Origin: Sphingomonas melonis
Lineage (GTDB): Bacteria; Pseudomonadota; Alphaproteobacteria; Sphingomonadales; Sphingomonadaceae
Assembly: GCF_013409985.1 (NCBI RefSeq)
Contig: NZ_JACCBY010000002.1
Span: forward strand, 558,001 to 622,000
Length of the DNA stretch: 64,000 nt
Direction: 5' to 3'
Under the pieces are notes generated by a model, which was given only the letters and a program-made list of their open reading frames with translations, had not been told where the DNA came from and did no database searches. Positions 18,557 to 27,156 of the stretch are shown here, piece by piece. The translations under genes were made by a program, and so were the position numbers. Positions within the stretch are counted from its first letter, which is position 1. Each line of letters starts with the position of its first letter.

Positions 18557-20593
18557 TTACTTACCCGTCCACCGGTCCATCCAGCCGAGCACCTCGCGGT
18601 ACCATTGCCGGGAGTTGTTCGGCTTGAGCACCCAATGGTTCTCGTTCGGGTTGACCAGCAGCCGCGACGGAATGCCGCGGCGCTGGAGCGCGGTGAAGGC
18701 GGCGATCCCCTGCGTATAGGGGATGCGGAAGTCCTTCTCGCCGGTGATGACGAGTTGCGGCGTCTTCCAATTCTGGACGTGATTGACCGGGTTCCATTTC
18801 TCGAACGCGGCTGGGTCCTCGTAATAGGCCTTGCCGCCATGTTCCCATTCGTCGAACCACAGTTCCTCGGTCTCGTACGCCATGGCGCGCGCGTCGAAGA
18901 CGCCGTCGTGCTGGACGATGCACTTGAACCGGTCGGGCCACTGGCCCTCGATCCAGTTCATCATATAGCCGCCATAGGAGGCGCCGAGCGCGCAGGCGCG
19001 GTCGCCGTCGAGCCAGCCGAATTTGTCGGTCGCAGCCTTGAGCCCGGCCTTGAGATCGTCGAGCGGCCAGCCACCCCAATTGTTGCTGATCGCGTCGGTG
19101 AATGCCTGGCCGTAGCCGGTGCTGCCGTGGAAATCGACCGCGACCAGCCCATAGCCGCCGCCGGCGAACACCGCCGGATTCCACCGATACGACCAGCTGT
19201 TGTCGCTCGATCCCTGCGGGCCGCCGTGGACCATGAAGGCGACCGGCACCTTGCCGGTGCTGCCCGCCGGCTTCACCGCATAGCCCCAGACGGTGTCGTT
19301 GTTGGCGCCGGTGAAGCTGAACCGGGTGACGCTGGGCATGTCGATGCCGGCGAGTTTGGCGGCGTTGACCTGGGTCAGCCGGGCCGGCTTGCCCTTGCCC
19401 GCGACGGCATAGAAATCATCGGGCGCGGTCAGGCTGTTGAGCGCGATCACCGCGCCCTTCGCCGTCGCCGCCACCGCCGAGACATGGCCCTGCTGCGTCA
19501 GCCGCGTCACCTTGCCGGTCGCCGGATCGACCGCGAACAGCGGATTCTCCTGCGTGTCCTGCGCGGTGACGTAGATGCGCTTCGAATCGGGCGACCAGGT
19601 CACCGACGACGCCGACCGGTCCCAGCTCTCGGTCAGCGCGCGCACCTGTCCGCTGGCGAGATCGCGCAGCATCAGCACCTGACGGTCCGCCTCGAAGCCG
19701 GGCCGCTTCATCGCCACCCAGGCGAGGCTGCGCCCGTCAGGCGATACCGTCGGCAGCGTATCAGTGGCGCGATTCGCCGCGGTCAGGTTGACCGGCGCGG
19801 CCGAGCCGTCCGCCGGCGCCGACCAGATATCGAGATTGGTCGACAGCGGCTCGGTGGTGCCGGCGATCCGCAAGGCGAAATAGACCGTCTTGCCATCGGC
19901 GCTCCACGACACCTCCTCGCCGCCGCCGAAGGGGCGCGACGGCGTGTCGCCGTCGAGACCATGTTCGATCGCCACGCCGTCACCCGGCGCGCCAGCGGCG
20001 GTCAGTGGCAGGACGAAGAGCTGCGAATGGCTGCCGTCGACCCATGTGTCCCAGTGCCGCACGAACAGCTTGTCGTAGACGCGGCTTTCGCCGGCATTCG
20101 GGTCCTTCTTCTCGATCGCGGGTGCAAGGCTGGGCGCGTTGGGCTTGCGATCGGCCCAGACGAGGATGCGGTCAGCGGTCGGTGCGACCTTGAAGCCGCC
20201 GAACCCGCCCTGGAAGCCGGTCAGCTTGCGCGGTGCGCCACCGCCGACGGGCACCGACCAGATCGCGTCGTCGCCGCCCTTGTTGGAGCTGAAATAGACG
20301 GTGCCGCCGACGATCTGCGGATCATTCTCGTTGACGTCGGGTTCGGCGACCAGGGGTTCGGGCTTGGCGCCCTTGCGCGACAGGTCGAGCCGCCAGAGGT
20401 CGTATCGCCCGCGATTGGCGGCGAGGTCGGTTTCGCGCTGCGCCCAGACCATCCACTTGCCGTCCGCCGAGACGGTCGGCGCGCCGATGCGGCTGAGCGT
20501 CGTGACGTCGTCGATGGTAAGCTGACGGGCAGCGGCGGGAGCGGCCATGGCCGCAACGGTGGCGAGCAGGCTCGCGGCGAACAGGGTTTTCAT
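18557..20593 (-). CDS. secreted S9 family (prolyl oligopeptidase-like) peptidase
   Basis: A 678-residue exported serine peptidase of family S9, nearest to acylaminoacyl/dipeptidyl peptidases. The start at 20591-20593 gives a clean signal peptide (MKTLFAASLLATVAAMAAPA). An N-terminal beta-propeller with repeated W-S-D-G-K type blades (SADGKWMVW, SPDGRSLAW, SPDSKRIYV) precedes the alpha/beta hydrolase domain. The catalytic Ser is in GASYGGYMMNW, the Asp in VITGEKDFRIPY and the His in NENHWVL, so the triad is complete. It probably degrades peptides in the periplasm. The frame extends further upstream without a start region that makes sense. Confidence 0.93.
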   Translation of the reverse strand: MKTLFAASLLATVAAMAAPAAARQLTIDDVTTLSRIGAPTVSADGKWMVWAQRETDLAANRGRYDLWRLDLSRKGAKPEPLVAEPDVNENDPQIVGGTVYFSSNKGGDDAIWSVPVGGGAPRKLTGFQGGFGGFKVAPTADRILVWADRKPNAPSLAPAIEKKDPNAGESRVYDKLFVRHWDTWVDGSHSQLFVLPLTAAGAPGDGVAIEHGLDGDTPSRPFGGGEEVSWSADGKTVYFALRIAGTTEPLSTNLDIWSAPADGSAAPVNLTAANRATDTLPTVSPDGRSLAWVAMKRPGFEADRQVLMLRDLASGQVRALTESWDRSASSVTWSPDSKRIYVTAQDTQENPLFAVDPATGKVTRLTQQGHVSAVAATAKGAVIALNSLTAPDDFYAVAGKGKPARLTQVNAAKLAGIDMPSVTRFSFTGANNDTVWGYAVKPAGSTGKVPVAFMVHGGPQGSSDNSWSYRWNPAVFAGGGYGLVAVDFHGSTGYGQAFTDAISNNWGGWPLDDLKAGLKAATDKFGWLDGDRACALGASYGGYMMNWIEGQWPDRFKCIVQHDGVFDARAMAYETEELWFDEWEHGGKAYYEDPAAFEKWNPVNHVQNWKTPQLVITGEKDFRIPYTQGIAAFTALQRRGIPSRLLVNPNENHWVLKPNNSRQWYREVLGWMDRWTGK

Positions 20594-20802
20594 GGCGCGG
20601 AGGTTAGGCAGAAGCGCGCCGCGGGGCAACGTGGCGTGTGTGGTTACCCGCCTGCCGCCCGACGTGACCAATGCCCCTCTCGCTCCCGTAAGGCGAGGGC
20701 GAGGGTTTGTTAGACCACGCACGCCGGTTGAAGGGCACAGCCCTTGCCCCCGCAAGCGGGAGAGGCGCATCATCCCCGCCTCGCAGGGATGATGCGGCCG
20801 GA
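20594..20802. terminator. intergenic hairpins below the popZ-like gene
   Basis: CGCATCATCCC (20766-20776) pairs perfectly with GGGATGATGCG (20786-20796), just beyond the stop of the popZ-like gene at 20803, and probably ends its transcript. Further left there are GC-rich repeats of the type CCCTCTCGCTCCCGTAAGGCGAGGGCGAGGG (about 20670-20703), a common intergenic palindrome style in this group. Confidence 0.5.
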
Positions 20803-21375
20803 TCAGCGCATCTGCGAGGTGATCTTGGCAATCTCGCGCGCGACCATCGTCTCGACCATCTCGGGAAGATGCGTGTCGAGCCATTCGCGCAGCATCGGGC
20901 GCAGCATCTCGCGCACCAGACCCTCCAGCGTGCCTTCGCTCTCGGGCTCTGGCTTGACGAGCAGCTTGCTCAGCGTTTCCAGCGAGCCCAGGCTGGCGGC
21001 GGCGGCTTGGTGGGACAGGATCGGTTCCTCGGACATCGACGGCTGAACGGCTGCGGCGCGGGTCGGTTGCGCGGCGGGCTGCGGCGTGGGGGCGGATTGC
21101 GGCTGGGTGTGCAGACGCGGCGCGGGGGCCGACTCGACGTCCGCCTCCGGTTCGACATGGGGCTGACGCTGCGGCTGCGGTTCGGGGATCGCGGCGTGCA
21201 ACGACGGCATCGGATCGCTCAGCTCGAGCACTTCAACCGCGTCCGATTCGATCGGTTGCGGCTGCGTGCGCGGCCGGCGCGATCGCGCCTGCGTGCCCTC
21301 CCCCTCTTCGGCGATGATCCGCTTGATGGACGACAGGATCTCTTCCATCGACGGCTCCGCGCTCATATCCCCCAT
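20803..21375 (-). CDS. PopZ-like DUF2497 protein
   Basis: A 190-residue protein with the architecture of polar organising protein Z: a conserved short N-terminal helix (MSAEPSMEEILSSIKRIIAEE), a long Pro/Gln/Ala-rich acidic disordered centre (about residues 30-125), and a conserved C-terminal helical region (EGLVREMLRPMLREWLD and LPEMVETMVAREI). In Caulobacter PopZ self-assembles at the pole and anchors ParB/centromeres. Either the ATG at 21375 or the ATG at 21366 could be used; both give the conserved N-terminus. It lies 31 bp after tolC in the same direction, an arrangement I associate with sphingomonads. Confidence 0.88.
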   Translation of the reverse strand: MGDMSAEPSMEEILSSIKRIIAEEGEGTQARSRRPRTQPQPIESDAVEVLELSDPMPSLHAAIPEPQPQRQPHVEPEADVESAPAPRLHTQPQSAPTPQPAAQPTRAAAVQPSMSEEPILSHQAAAASLGSLETLSKLLVKPEPESEGTLEGLVREMLRPMLREWLDTHLPEMVETMVAREIAKITSQMR

Positions 21376-21406
21376 GATCCTGACGTCCCTACCTTTTTCG
21401 ACGCCA

Positions 21407-22927
21407 TTATTGGCGGCTTGGCGATGCAGCACCTGTCGTCAACGCGGGGCTTCTGTCAACTGGCGTATCGAGCAAAGGGTCACTCGGCTTGGCCACGGCG
21501 GCATTTTGTGCGGGCGTTTGCGCGGTCGATGCCGCCACCGGGGCGGGTTCGCCGTCGCCGCCGTAATCGCTGATCCGGTTGCGCACCCGCTTGTAGTTGA
21601 CGGTCGGATCGTACAACGCGCCGCCATCGAGGCCCAGATCGCGCGCCTCCGCATTGCCCATCGCCGCGAGCAGCGCGAACCCCGCAACATAGGCGTCGCG
21701 CCGCGCGCTCACCAAGGTCACCTGGCTGTTGAGCAATTCCTGCTCGGCATTGAGGATGTCGAGGATCGTCCGCGTGCCGACGCTGTTCTCGGCCCGGACG
21801 CCTTCGAGGCTCAGTTTGTTGGCGTTCACCGCCGTCTCGGACGAGGCGATCACCTGCTGCGACGATTGCCACACCGCATAGGCCGAACGCGCCTGCGCGA
21901 TCACCGCACGCTCGGCGGCGGTGACGTTCTCCAGCGACTGGCCGCGCAACGCCTCGGCCTGGCGCACCTGCGCCGCGGGGCGTCCGCCCTGGAACAGCGG
22001 CAGGTTGAGCTGCACCCCCGCCGACGCGGCGGTGCCCGAATTGGGCAGCGGCGACCCGGCCGGCAGCGTCTGGAGGTAATTGAAGTAATTCGGCCCGGCG
22101 ACGATCGACACCCGCGGCAGGCGATTCGCCCGGGCGACGTTGACGTCATAGCGCGTCGCATCCGCCTGCCGCCGCGCCGCGATCAGGTTCGGATTGTTGT
22201 TGAGCGCGATGCTCACCGCGCCATTGGGGGAATTGGGCAGATTGGGCAGCGCCGGCGGCTCTTCCAGGGCGACCGGCGGTGTGCCGACGATCTGGATATA
22301 GGTCTCGCGACTGGAAATGAGCTGCGCCTCGGCCTGCTGCAATTGCGCGCGGGCGAGCGCCAGCCGCGCTTCCGATTGCGCGACGTCGGTACGGGTCAGG
22401 TCGCCGACCTGGAAGCGGTCGCGGCTCGCGCGCAGGTTCACTTCGAGCACGCGCACGTTCTGCTGATTGAGCGAGGTAATCGCCTCGTCGCGGATCACGT
22501 TCATATAGGCCGCGACGACATTGGTGAAGGTGCTCGCCTCGGTGCCGCGCAGCGTCGCACGGCCGGCGTCGACGCGGGTCTCGGCGGCGCGCACCGCATT
22601 CTTGACCGCGCCACCCTGATAGATCGGCACCGAGAAATTGAGCGCGCCCGACGCGGTCCGCTCGGGATTGGCGAAATTGTTGTTCGCCTGCAGGAAATTG
22701 TCGACGACCGAGCCGGTCGCATTGACGCCGGGAATGCCGTTCGACCGTGCGATCGGCACATTCTCGTCGGTGGCGCGCTGGGCGGCGCGCTGGCCGGTCA
22801 ACGTCGGGTTGGATGCATAGGCCTTGGCCAGCGCCTCACGCAGCGTCTCCGCCCCCGCCGGCGCGGCTAACCCCACCAGCGCCGCGCCTCCCAACAACAA
22901 TCCCCGCATCATCCCCCCGTTTATCAT
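21407..22927 (-). CDS. tolC: TolC family outer membrane channel
   Basis: A 506-residue TolC-type outer membrane efflux protein that forms the exit duct of type I secretion and RND pumps. A signal peptide (LLLGGAALVGLAAPAGAE) is followed by two repeats of alternating long helices and beta strands. Typical parts are LREALAKAYASNPTL, VVAAYMNVIRDE, GVQLNLPLFQGG and VGTRTILDILNAEQELLNSQV. The C-terminal ~70 residues are low complexity. The ATG at 22927 is three bases after the pcm stop; ATGs at 22912 and 22909, closer to the signal sequence, may be the true start. It probably forms an operon with pcm and the popZ-like gene. Confidence 0.93.
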   Translation of the reverse strand: MINGGMMRGLLLGGAALVGLAAPAGAETLREALAKAYASNPTLTGQRAAQRATDENVPIARSNGIPGVNATGSVVDNFLQANNNFANPERTASGALNFSVPIYQGGAVKNAVRAAETRVDAGRATLRGTEASTFTNVVAAYMNVIRDEAITSLNQQNVRVLEVNLRASRDRFQVGDLTRTDVAQSEARLALARAQLQQAEAQLISSRETYIQIVGTPPVALEEPPALPNLPNSPNGAVSIALNNNPNLIAARRQADATRYDVNVARANRLPRVSIVAGPNYFNYLQTLPAGSPLPNSGTAASAGVQLNLPLFQGGRPAAQVRQAEALRGQSLENVTAAERAVIAQARSAYAVWQSSQQVIASSETAVNANKLSLEGVRAENSVGTRTILDILNAEQELLNSQVTLVSARRDAYVAGFALLAAMGNAEARDLGLDGGALYDPTVNYKRVRNRISDYGGDGEPAPVAASTAQTPAQNAAVAKPSDPLLDTPVDRSPALTTGAASPSRQ

Positions 22928-22930
22928 TGT

Positions 22931-23611
22931 CTAGAATTTGAAGCCCTGTGGCGTCGCGAAGCCCGGCAGCACGACGCAGTCGCAGTCGAGGAACGGCGAC
23001 AGGCCGAACCCGCCCTCGGTCTTGCGGCCACTGGCGAGGCGGATCACGCCATGTTCGATCACGCCGGTGACGACTCGGCCCCCGGTCTTGATCTGGTCGA
23101 TCAGCGCGTCGGGCAGATGCTCGACCGCACCGTCGACGATCAGCACGTCATAGGGCGCGCGCTCGGCGTGGCCGGCGGTGAGCGCCCCCTCGACGAAGGT
23201 GACGTTCGGCGTACCGGCGAGCGCCTCGCGCGCCAGCGTCGCGAGCGCGGGGTCCTGCTCGACCGCGACCACCTCGGCGACGATCTGCGCGAGCAGCGCC
23301 GCCGTATAGCCGCCGGCGGCGCCGATCAGCAGCACGCGATCGCCCTTTTCCAGATACGCCTCGGTCAACAGGCGGCCGATCACCATCGGCAGGTTGATCG
23401 CGCGCCCGCCGCCGACCGGCAGCGCGGTGTCGCGATAGGCGAGCGTGCGCGATTCGGCCGGCACGAAATTCTCGCGCGGCACGGTGTTCATCGCCACCAG
23501 CACACGCTGGTCGCTGACCGCGTTGGTGCGCAGCTGGCTGGCGACCATCGCCTGCCGCATCACCGACAGATCGGCGGAATCGTGCTGCTTCGTGTCGACG
23601 CTGATATTCAT
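22931..23611 (-). CDS. pcm: protein-L-isoaspartate O-methyltransferase family protein
   Basis: A 226-residue Rossmann methyltransferase of the PCMT family, which repairs isoaspartyl residues using S-adenosylmethionine. RQAMVASQLRTNAVSDQRVL and VPRENFVP match the N-terminal family region, and the substrate loop region around GGGRAINLPMVIGRLL aligns with the usual ...QPYIVA.M segment. SAM motif I is unusual: VLLIGAAGGYTAALL instead of the common VLEIGTGSGYQ. Activity on isoaspartate is therefore uncertain, and the protein may have a different methyl acceptor or be tied to TolC function. It is the first gene of the pcm-tolC-popZ run. Confidence 0.8.
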   Translation of the reverse strand: MNISVDTKQHDSADLSVMRQAMVASQLRTNAVSDQRVLVAMNTVPRENFVPAESRTLAYRDTALPVGGGRAINLPMVIGRLLTEAYLEKGDRVLLIGAAGGYTAALLAQIVAEVVAVEQDPALATLAREALAGTPNVTFVEGALTAGHAERAPYDVLIVDGAVEHLPDALIDQIKTGGRVVTGVIEHGVIRLASGRKTEGGFGLSPFLDCDCVVLPGFATPQGFKF

Positions 23612-23767
23612 GCTGACCCCTCTCGCACAGCCGTATTAGCCGCGCAATACACTTCGTAACTGTCCGGCTTGTATCGCGCGCGATGCGTCGCGCCAAGCGG
23701 ACGCACCGTTATTGCCGGGCGGCAGAACGTATGGCCAGCACCGGGTGCACTCCGTATGAGCCGCGCC

Positions 23768-24112
23768 ATGATCCCCGCGACCTACCACAAGTTCATCGAC
23801 TGGATTGGCGACGGCACCGGCCTTCCCGACACCATCCTCCACATCCACGCCGGCATGGCGGTGCTGATGATCGCGCGGCTCCTCACCCGCCGGTCGTTGG
23901 GCAGCTTCGTGCCCTGGTCGTTCGTGGTGCTGGCGGAGGCGTTCAACGAGGTGATGGACCGGCTGACCTTCGGCTCGTGGCGCTGGGACGACACGATGCT
24001 GGACATCGCCAACACGCTGTTCTGGCCGACGGTGATCTGCCTGGCGATCCGCCTGCGGCCGATGCTGCTGCCGCGCGACGCGGCGCGGGTCAGGATGTCG
24101 GAGCAGACATAG
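23768..24112 (+). CDS. small conserved membrane protein, unknown function
   Basis: A 114-residue protein with three probable membrane segments: ILHIHAGMAVLMIARLL, FVPWSFVVLAEAFNEVM and MLDIANTLFWPTVICLAIRL. It is divergent from pcm. The start at ATG 23768 (MIPATYHKF) is my choice because the sequence upstream in the same frame is arginine/proline-rich and looks non-coding; ATG at 23756 is an alternative. No family function is recognised. Charged residues inside or next to the second helix (E, E, D, R) suggest a functional site rather than a simple anchor. Confidence 0.7.
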   Translation: MIPATYHKFIDWIGDGTGLPDTILHIHAGMAVLMIARLLTRRSLGSFVPWSFVVLAEAFNEVMDRLTFGSWRWDDTMLDIANTLFWPTVICLAIRLRPMLLPRDAARVRMSEQT

Positions 24113-24118
24113 GGAAGT

Positions 24119-24192
24119 TGGAGGCCCGACCGGGAATCGAACCCGGGTGCAAGGATTTGCAGTCCTCTGCGTCACCACTCCGCCATCGGGCC
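24119..24192 (-). tRNA. tRNA-Cys (anticodon GCA)
   Basis: On the minus strand the acceptor GGCCCGA pairs with TCGGGCC, the anticodon arm AGGAC-TGCA-AATCCT exposes GCA, and the T arm ACCCGGG-TTCGATT-CCCGGT is intact. Discriminator T is followed by encoded CCA at 24119-24121. It lies between a small membrane protein gene and mutT. Confidence 0.93.
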
Positions 24193-24234
24193 TCGACGCG
24201 GGAGGGCGGCTGATGGTCGGTTTTGCCCGGACCG

Positions 24235-24681
24235 TCAACTGCCGATTTGCAGGAAATGCTCCAGCATCGTCACCAGCGGCACGTCGGCGGGCGGCATCGC
24301 GAGCCCGTGCATCGCCGCCGGTGCCACCCAGGCGAGCGCCGTCGCCTCCAGCGCCTGCGGCGCACCCTGCCAGTCGCGCACGGCGTAGAGCAGCAACAGC
24401 AGGTGGCGTTCGCCCAGAGCGGCGCTGGCGAAGGTCAGCGGCACCATCGCAGCGGGATCGACCGTGATCGCCAGTTCCTCCGCCAGTTCGCGCGCGAGCG
24501 CCGCCTCGGGCGTCTCGCCGGGCTCGACCTTGCCGCCGGGGAACTCCCACAGGTCCGCCATCTGCTTGCCGGGCGGCCGCCGCTGGAGCAGCACGCGCCC
24601 TTCCCCGTCGATCAGCGCCGCCGCCACCACCGGCATCAGCCGCACCGGCGCGGGCATCGAATGAGGCGTGTCGTCAGCCAT
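24235..24681 (-). CDS. mutT: 8-oxo-dGTP diphosphatase (MutT-type Nudix)
   Basis: A 148-residue Nudix hydrolase. The Nudix box is GKVEPGETPEAALARELAEE, preceded by LLQRRPPGKQMADLWEFPGG, the signature of MutT proteins that hydrolyse oxidised dGTP to prevent mutation. The box ends EELAI, with Ala in place of the usual Gly after the EE pair; the catalytic glutamates are all present. The stop is 42 bp from the tRNA-Cys gene on the same strand. It is divergent from the Flp pilin genes. Confidence 0.9.
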   Translation of the reverse strand: MADDTPHSMPAPVRLMPVVAAALIDGEGRVLLQRRPPGKQMADLWEFPGGKVEPGETPEAALARELAEELAITVDPAAMVPLTFASAALGERHLLLLLYAVRDWQGAPQALEATALAWVAPAAMHGLAMPPADVPLVTMLEHFLQIGS

Positions 24682-24712
24682 TCGTTAAAACTTTCCAACT
24701 AGTTGCCGCACG

Positions 24713-24913
24713 ATGACAGGCCATCCGCCCCTCTGCCGCCGGCACCGCTCGATCAAGAGCCTCTGGCGTGATTCGCGGGGTGCCAGCGCGGTGGAATACG
24801 GCCTGATCGTCGCCCTGATCGTGATCGCGATGATCGTCGCGCTCCGACAGGTCGCCAACGTCACCACCGCCATGTGGCAGGACGTCAACACCCAGGTCAC
24901 CAACGCGCGCTGA
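24713..24913 (+). CDS. Flp/Fap-type pilin (type IVb), first copy
   Basis: A 66-residue Flp-family pilin. The N-terminal basic leader ends at the prepilin-type site DSRGASAVEYGLIVAL: cleavage would follow the Gly, with Glu five residues later, then a hydrophobic helix (GLIVALIVIAMIVALRQV). Flp pilins are assembled by the Tad system and prepilin peptidase CpaA; none of those genes is in this window. A weak ribosome site precedes the ATG. It forms a pair with the next pilin gene 136 bp downstream. Confidence 0.88.
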   Translation: MTGHPPLCRRHRSIKSLWRDSRGASAVEYGLIVALIVIAMIVALRQVANVTTAMWQDVNTQVTNAR

Positions 24914-25049
24914 CCCGCCGCCCCGGCTCGCCTTTCAAAAAACTAAACTACCTTAAATATTTAGCAACCTCGACGGGGCTATTGCGCGCTTGCTGCTCCG
25001 GTGTCGCCGGTTCAGCCGGGTGACTGAAGTATCGAGTATGGAGACCGGA

Positions 25050-25211
25050 ATGCTGGCAATTCGCAAGTTCATCAAGAATAGCAAGGGCGCCACCGCGATC
25101 GAGTACGGCCTGATCGCCGCGCTGATCGCCGTCGCCGCAATCGCCGCAATGCGCGGCCTCGGCACGCAGCTGACCAGCACGTTCAGCAACGTGTCGTCGA
25201 ACATGAAGTGA
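25050..25211 (+). CDS. Flp/Fap-type pilin, second copy
   Basis: A 53-residue Flp pilin. The start at ATG 25050 is set by GGAG six bases upstream; a longer frame begins at 24990 but its first 20 residues are atypical. The prepilin signal KNSKGATAIEYGLIAAL has Gly before the cleavage point and the key Glu at +5; a hydrophobic helix and a short tail (TFSNVSSNMK) follow. It is closer to the common Flp consensus than the first copy and is probably the major pilin. It ends in a strong intrinsic terminator, consistent with high, separate expression. Confidence 0.92.
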   Translation: MLAIRKFIKNSKGATAIEYGLIAALIAVAAIAAMRGLGTQLTSTFSNVSSNMK

Positions 25212-25236
25212 TCTAACCTCCGGGTCAGATCATGCG

Positions 25237-25271
25237 AAGGGCGGCGGACCTGCGGTTCCGCCGCCCTTTTT
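25237..25271 (+). terminator. intrinsic terminator after the Flp pilin
   Basis: A 12-bp perfect stem (AAGGGCGGCGGA with TCCGCCGCCCTT), 8-nt loop, and a T-run ending at 25271, 26 bp after the pilin stop. It may also serve the convergent accA gene, whose stop lies at 25281. Confidence 0.85.
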
Positions 25272-25280
25272 GCGTGCCGG

Positions 25281-26228
25281 TTACAGCCGCCCCATGCTGA
25301 GGAACTTTTCGCGCCGCTCCTGGCGCAGCGCCGCCGCGTCGCGATGGTCGAGCGAGCCGAGCGCCTCCTCCAGCGCGTCGCCCAGGTTACGGATCGCCTC
25401 GACCGGATCGCGATGCGCGCCACCCAGCGGCTCCGGCACGATCGTATCGATCACCCCGAAGGCCTTGAGATCCTGCGCGGTCACCCGCATCGCCTCCGCG
25501 GCGTCGGCCGCCTTGTCCGCGGTGCGCCACAGGATCGACGCGCAGCCTTCGGGGCTGATCACCGAATAGATGGCGTGTTCGAACATCAGCACGCGGTTGC
25601 CCGCCGCCAGCGCCACCGCGCCGCCCGAGCCGCCCTCGCCGACGATCGCCGCGATGACCGGCACGCCCGCCGCCAGGCACGCTTCGGTCGAGCGGGCGAT
25701 CGCCTCGGCCTGGCCGCGCTCCTCCGCCTCGATCCCCGGGAAGGCGCCCATCGTGTCGACCAGCGTCACCACCGGCAGGCCGAATCGGCTCGCCATCTCG
25801 ACCAGCCGGATCGCCTTGCGATAGCCCTCGGGCTTGCCCATGCCGAAATTGTGGCGCAGCCGGCTCGCCGTATCGGAGCCCTTCTCATGGCCGATCACCA
25901 TGACCTTGCGGCCGCGGAAGGTCGCGAAGCCGCCCATGATCGCCTGATCGTCGGAAAAGGCGCGGTCGCCGGCGAGCGGCACGAACTCGTCGAACAGCCC
26001 GGCGACATAGTCCTTGAAATGCGGCCGTTCGGGATGCCGCGCGACCTGCGTCTTCTGCCACGGGGTCAGTTTCGCGAAGGTATCGCGCAACAGCTTGTCC
26101 GACTTGGCCTGCAGCCGCGCCAGATCGGCCGCGATGTCGATCGTGCCGTCCGCCGCGGTCGCCCGCAGTTCGTCGATCCGCCCTTGCAGTTCGGCAATCG
26201 GTTTTTCAAATTCGAGGAAGCTCGCCAT
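25281..26228 (-). CDS. accA: acetyl-CoA carboxylase carboxyltransferase subunit alpha
   Basis: A 315-residue AccA, which with AccD (encoded at 59.8 kb) transfers the carboxyl group from biotin to acetyl-CoA in fatty acid synthesis. The N-terminal coiled region [21 protein letters not shown] is typical and fixes the start at 26226-26228. Crotonase-fold motifs include [25 protein letters not shown] and [15 protein letters not shown], and the ending ALGSLD is usual. The upstream open frame is xerD in another frame's shadow. It follows xerD by 10 bp and ends at the pilin terminator. Confidence 0.96.
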   Translation of the reverse strand: MASFLEFEKPIAELQGRIDELRATAADGTIDIAADLARLQAKSDKLLRDTFAKLTPWQKTQVARHPERPHFKDYVAGLFDEFVPLAGDRAFSDDQAIMGGFATFRGRKVMVIGHEKGSDTASRLRHNFGMGKPEGYRKAIRLVEMASRFGLPVVTLVDTMGAFPGIEAEERGQAEAIARSTEACLAAGVPVIAAIVGEGGSGGAVALAAGNRVLMFEHAIYSVISPEGCASILWRTADKAADAAEAMRVTAQDLKAFGVIDTIVPEPLGGAHRDPVEAIRNLGDALEEALGSLDHRDAAALRQERREKFLSMGRL

Positions 26229-26238
26229 GACGCGCGGG

Positions 26239-27156
26239 TTACGGGCGACGCGCGCGTCCGTCAACGCGCCCCGGATCACCGAGTGGATGGCGCGCGTTGA
26301 CCAGCTCGACCAACCGGCTGGCATCGACGTGCGTATAGATCTCGGTCGTCGCGATATCGGCATGGCCGAGCATCGATTGCAGCGCGCGCAGATCGGCCCC
26401 GCCGGCAAGCAGATGCGTCGCGAAGGCGTGGCGCAGCACGTGCGGGCTGACCCGGTCGGGCGGAATGCCCGCCTCCGCCGCCAAGGCCTTGATGAGCTGG
26501 TATAAACGGATGCGCGACAGATGCCCCTTGCCGGACGGGAACAGCCACGGCGCATCGGCGGCGACATGCGTGCGCCATGCCGCCACCGCGGCGCGGGCGC
26601 GATCGGACAGCGGCACGAGCCGCTCGCGCCCGCCCTTGCCCTTCAGGATCAGGAAGGGCCGGTCGGGATGGATGGCGTTGCGCGGCAGGCTGACGAGCTC
26701 GGTCGCGCGCAATCCCGATCCGTACAGCAGCTCGACCAGCGCCGCGAGCCGCAGGTCGTTGGGCAACGGCCGTTCCACCCCCGTACGCGCGCCGATCGCC
26801 GCGAACAGCCGCTCGACATCGCCATGGCCCAGCACCTTGGGCAGCGACCGCGCCGCGCCCGGTCGCGGCAGCGCCTTGCCCGGATCGTCCGCGCGATGGT
26901 TCTCGTCGACCAGGAAGGCATAGAAGCGCCGCAGCGCCGCCGACTTGCGCGCGACCGTGCTGCGCGCCAGCGCGCGCCACTCCTCCGCCAGCGCCTCCAG
27001 ATCGGCGGCACCTGCCGCGACCAGCCCGCCCGGCACCGCCGCCGCGGCAAGCATCAGGTCGCTGCGATAGGCCGCGATCGTGTTCGCCGCCGCGCCCGCC
27101 TCGGCAGCGAGCATCTCGAGGAACCGCTCGATCAGCGCGCGGTCGCCGCTGCTCAC
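26239..27156 (-). CDS. xerD: tyrosine recombinase XerD
   Basis: A 305-residue tyrosine recombinase of the XerC/XerD type, which resolves chromosome dimers at dif. All catalytic residues are seen: Arg in [12 protein letters not shown], Lys in [13 protein letters not shown], HxxR in [14 protein letters not shown], His in [14 protein letters not shown] and the Tyr in TEIYTHVD. The SAM-like N-terminal domain starts with [16 protein letters not shown]. The start is a GTG at 27154-27156 overlapping the upstream stop as GTGA, so translation appears coupled to the secreted unknown protein before it. Gene position next to accA fits XerD. Confidence 0.92.
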   Translation of the reverse strand: MSSGDRALIERFLEMLAAEAGAAANTIAAYRSDLMLAAAAVPGGLVAAGAADLEALAEEWRALARSTVARKSAALRRFYAFLVDENHRADDPGKALPRPGAARSLPKVLGHGDVERLFAAIGARTGVERPLPNDLRLAALVELLYGSGLRATELVSLPRNAIHPDRPFLILKGKGGRERLVPLSDRARAAVAAWRTHVAADAPWLFPSGKGHLSRIRLYQLIKALAAEAGIPPDRVSPHVLRHAFATHLLAGGADLRALQSMLGHADIATTEIYTHVDASRLVELVNARHPLGDPGRVDGRARRP

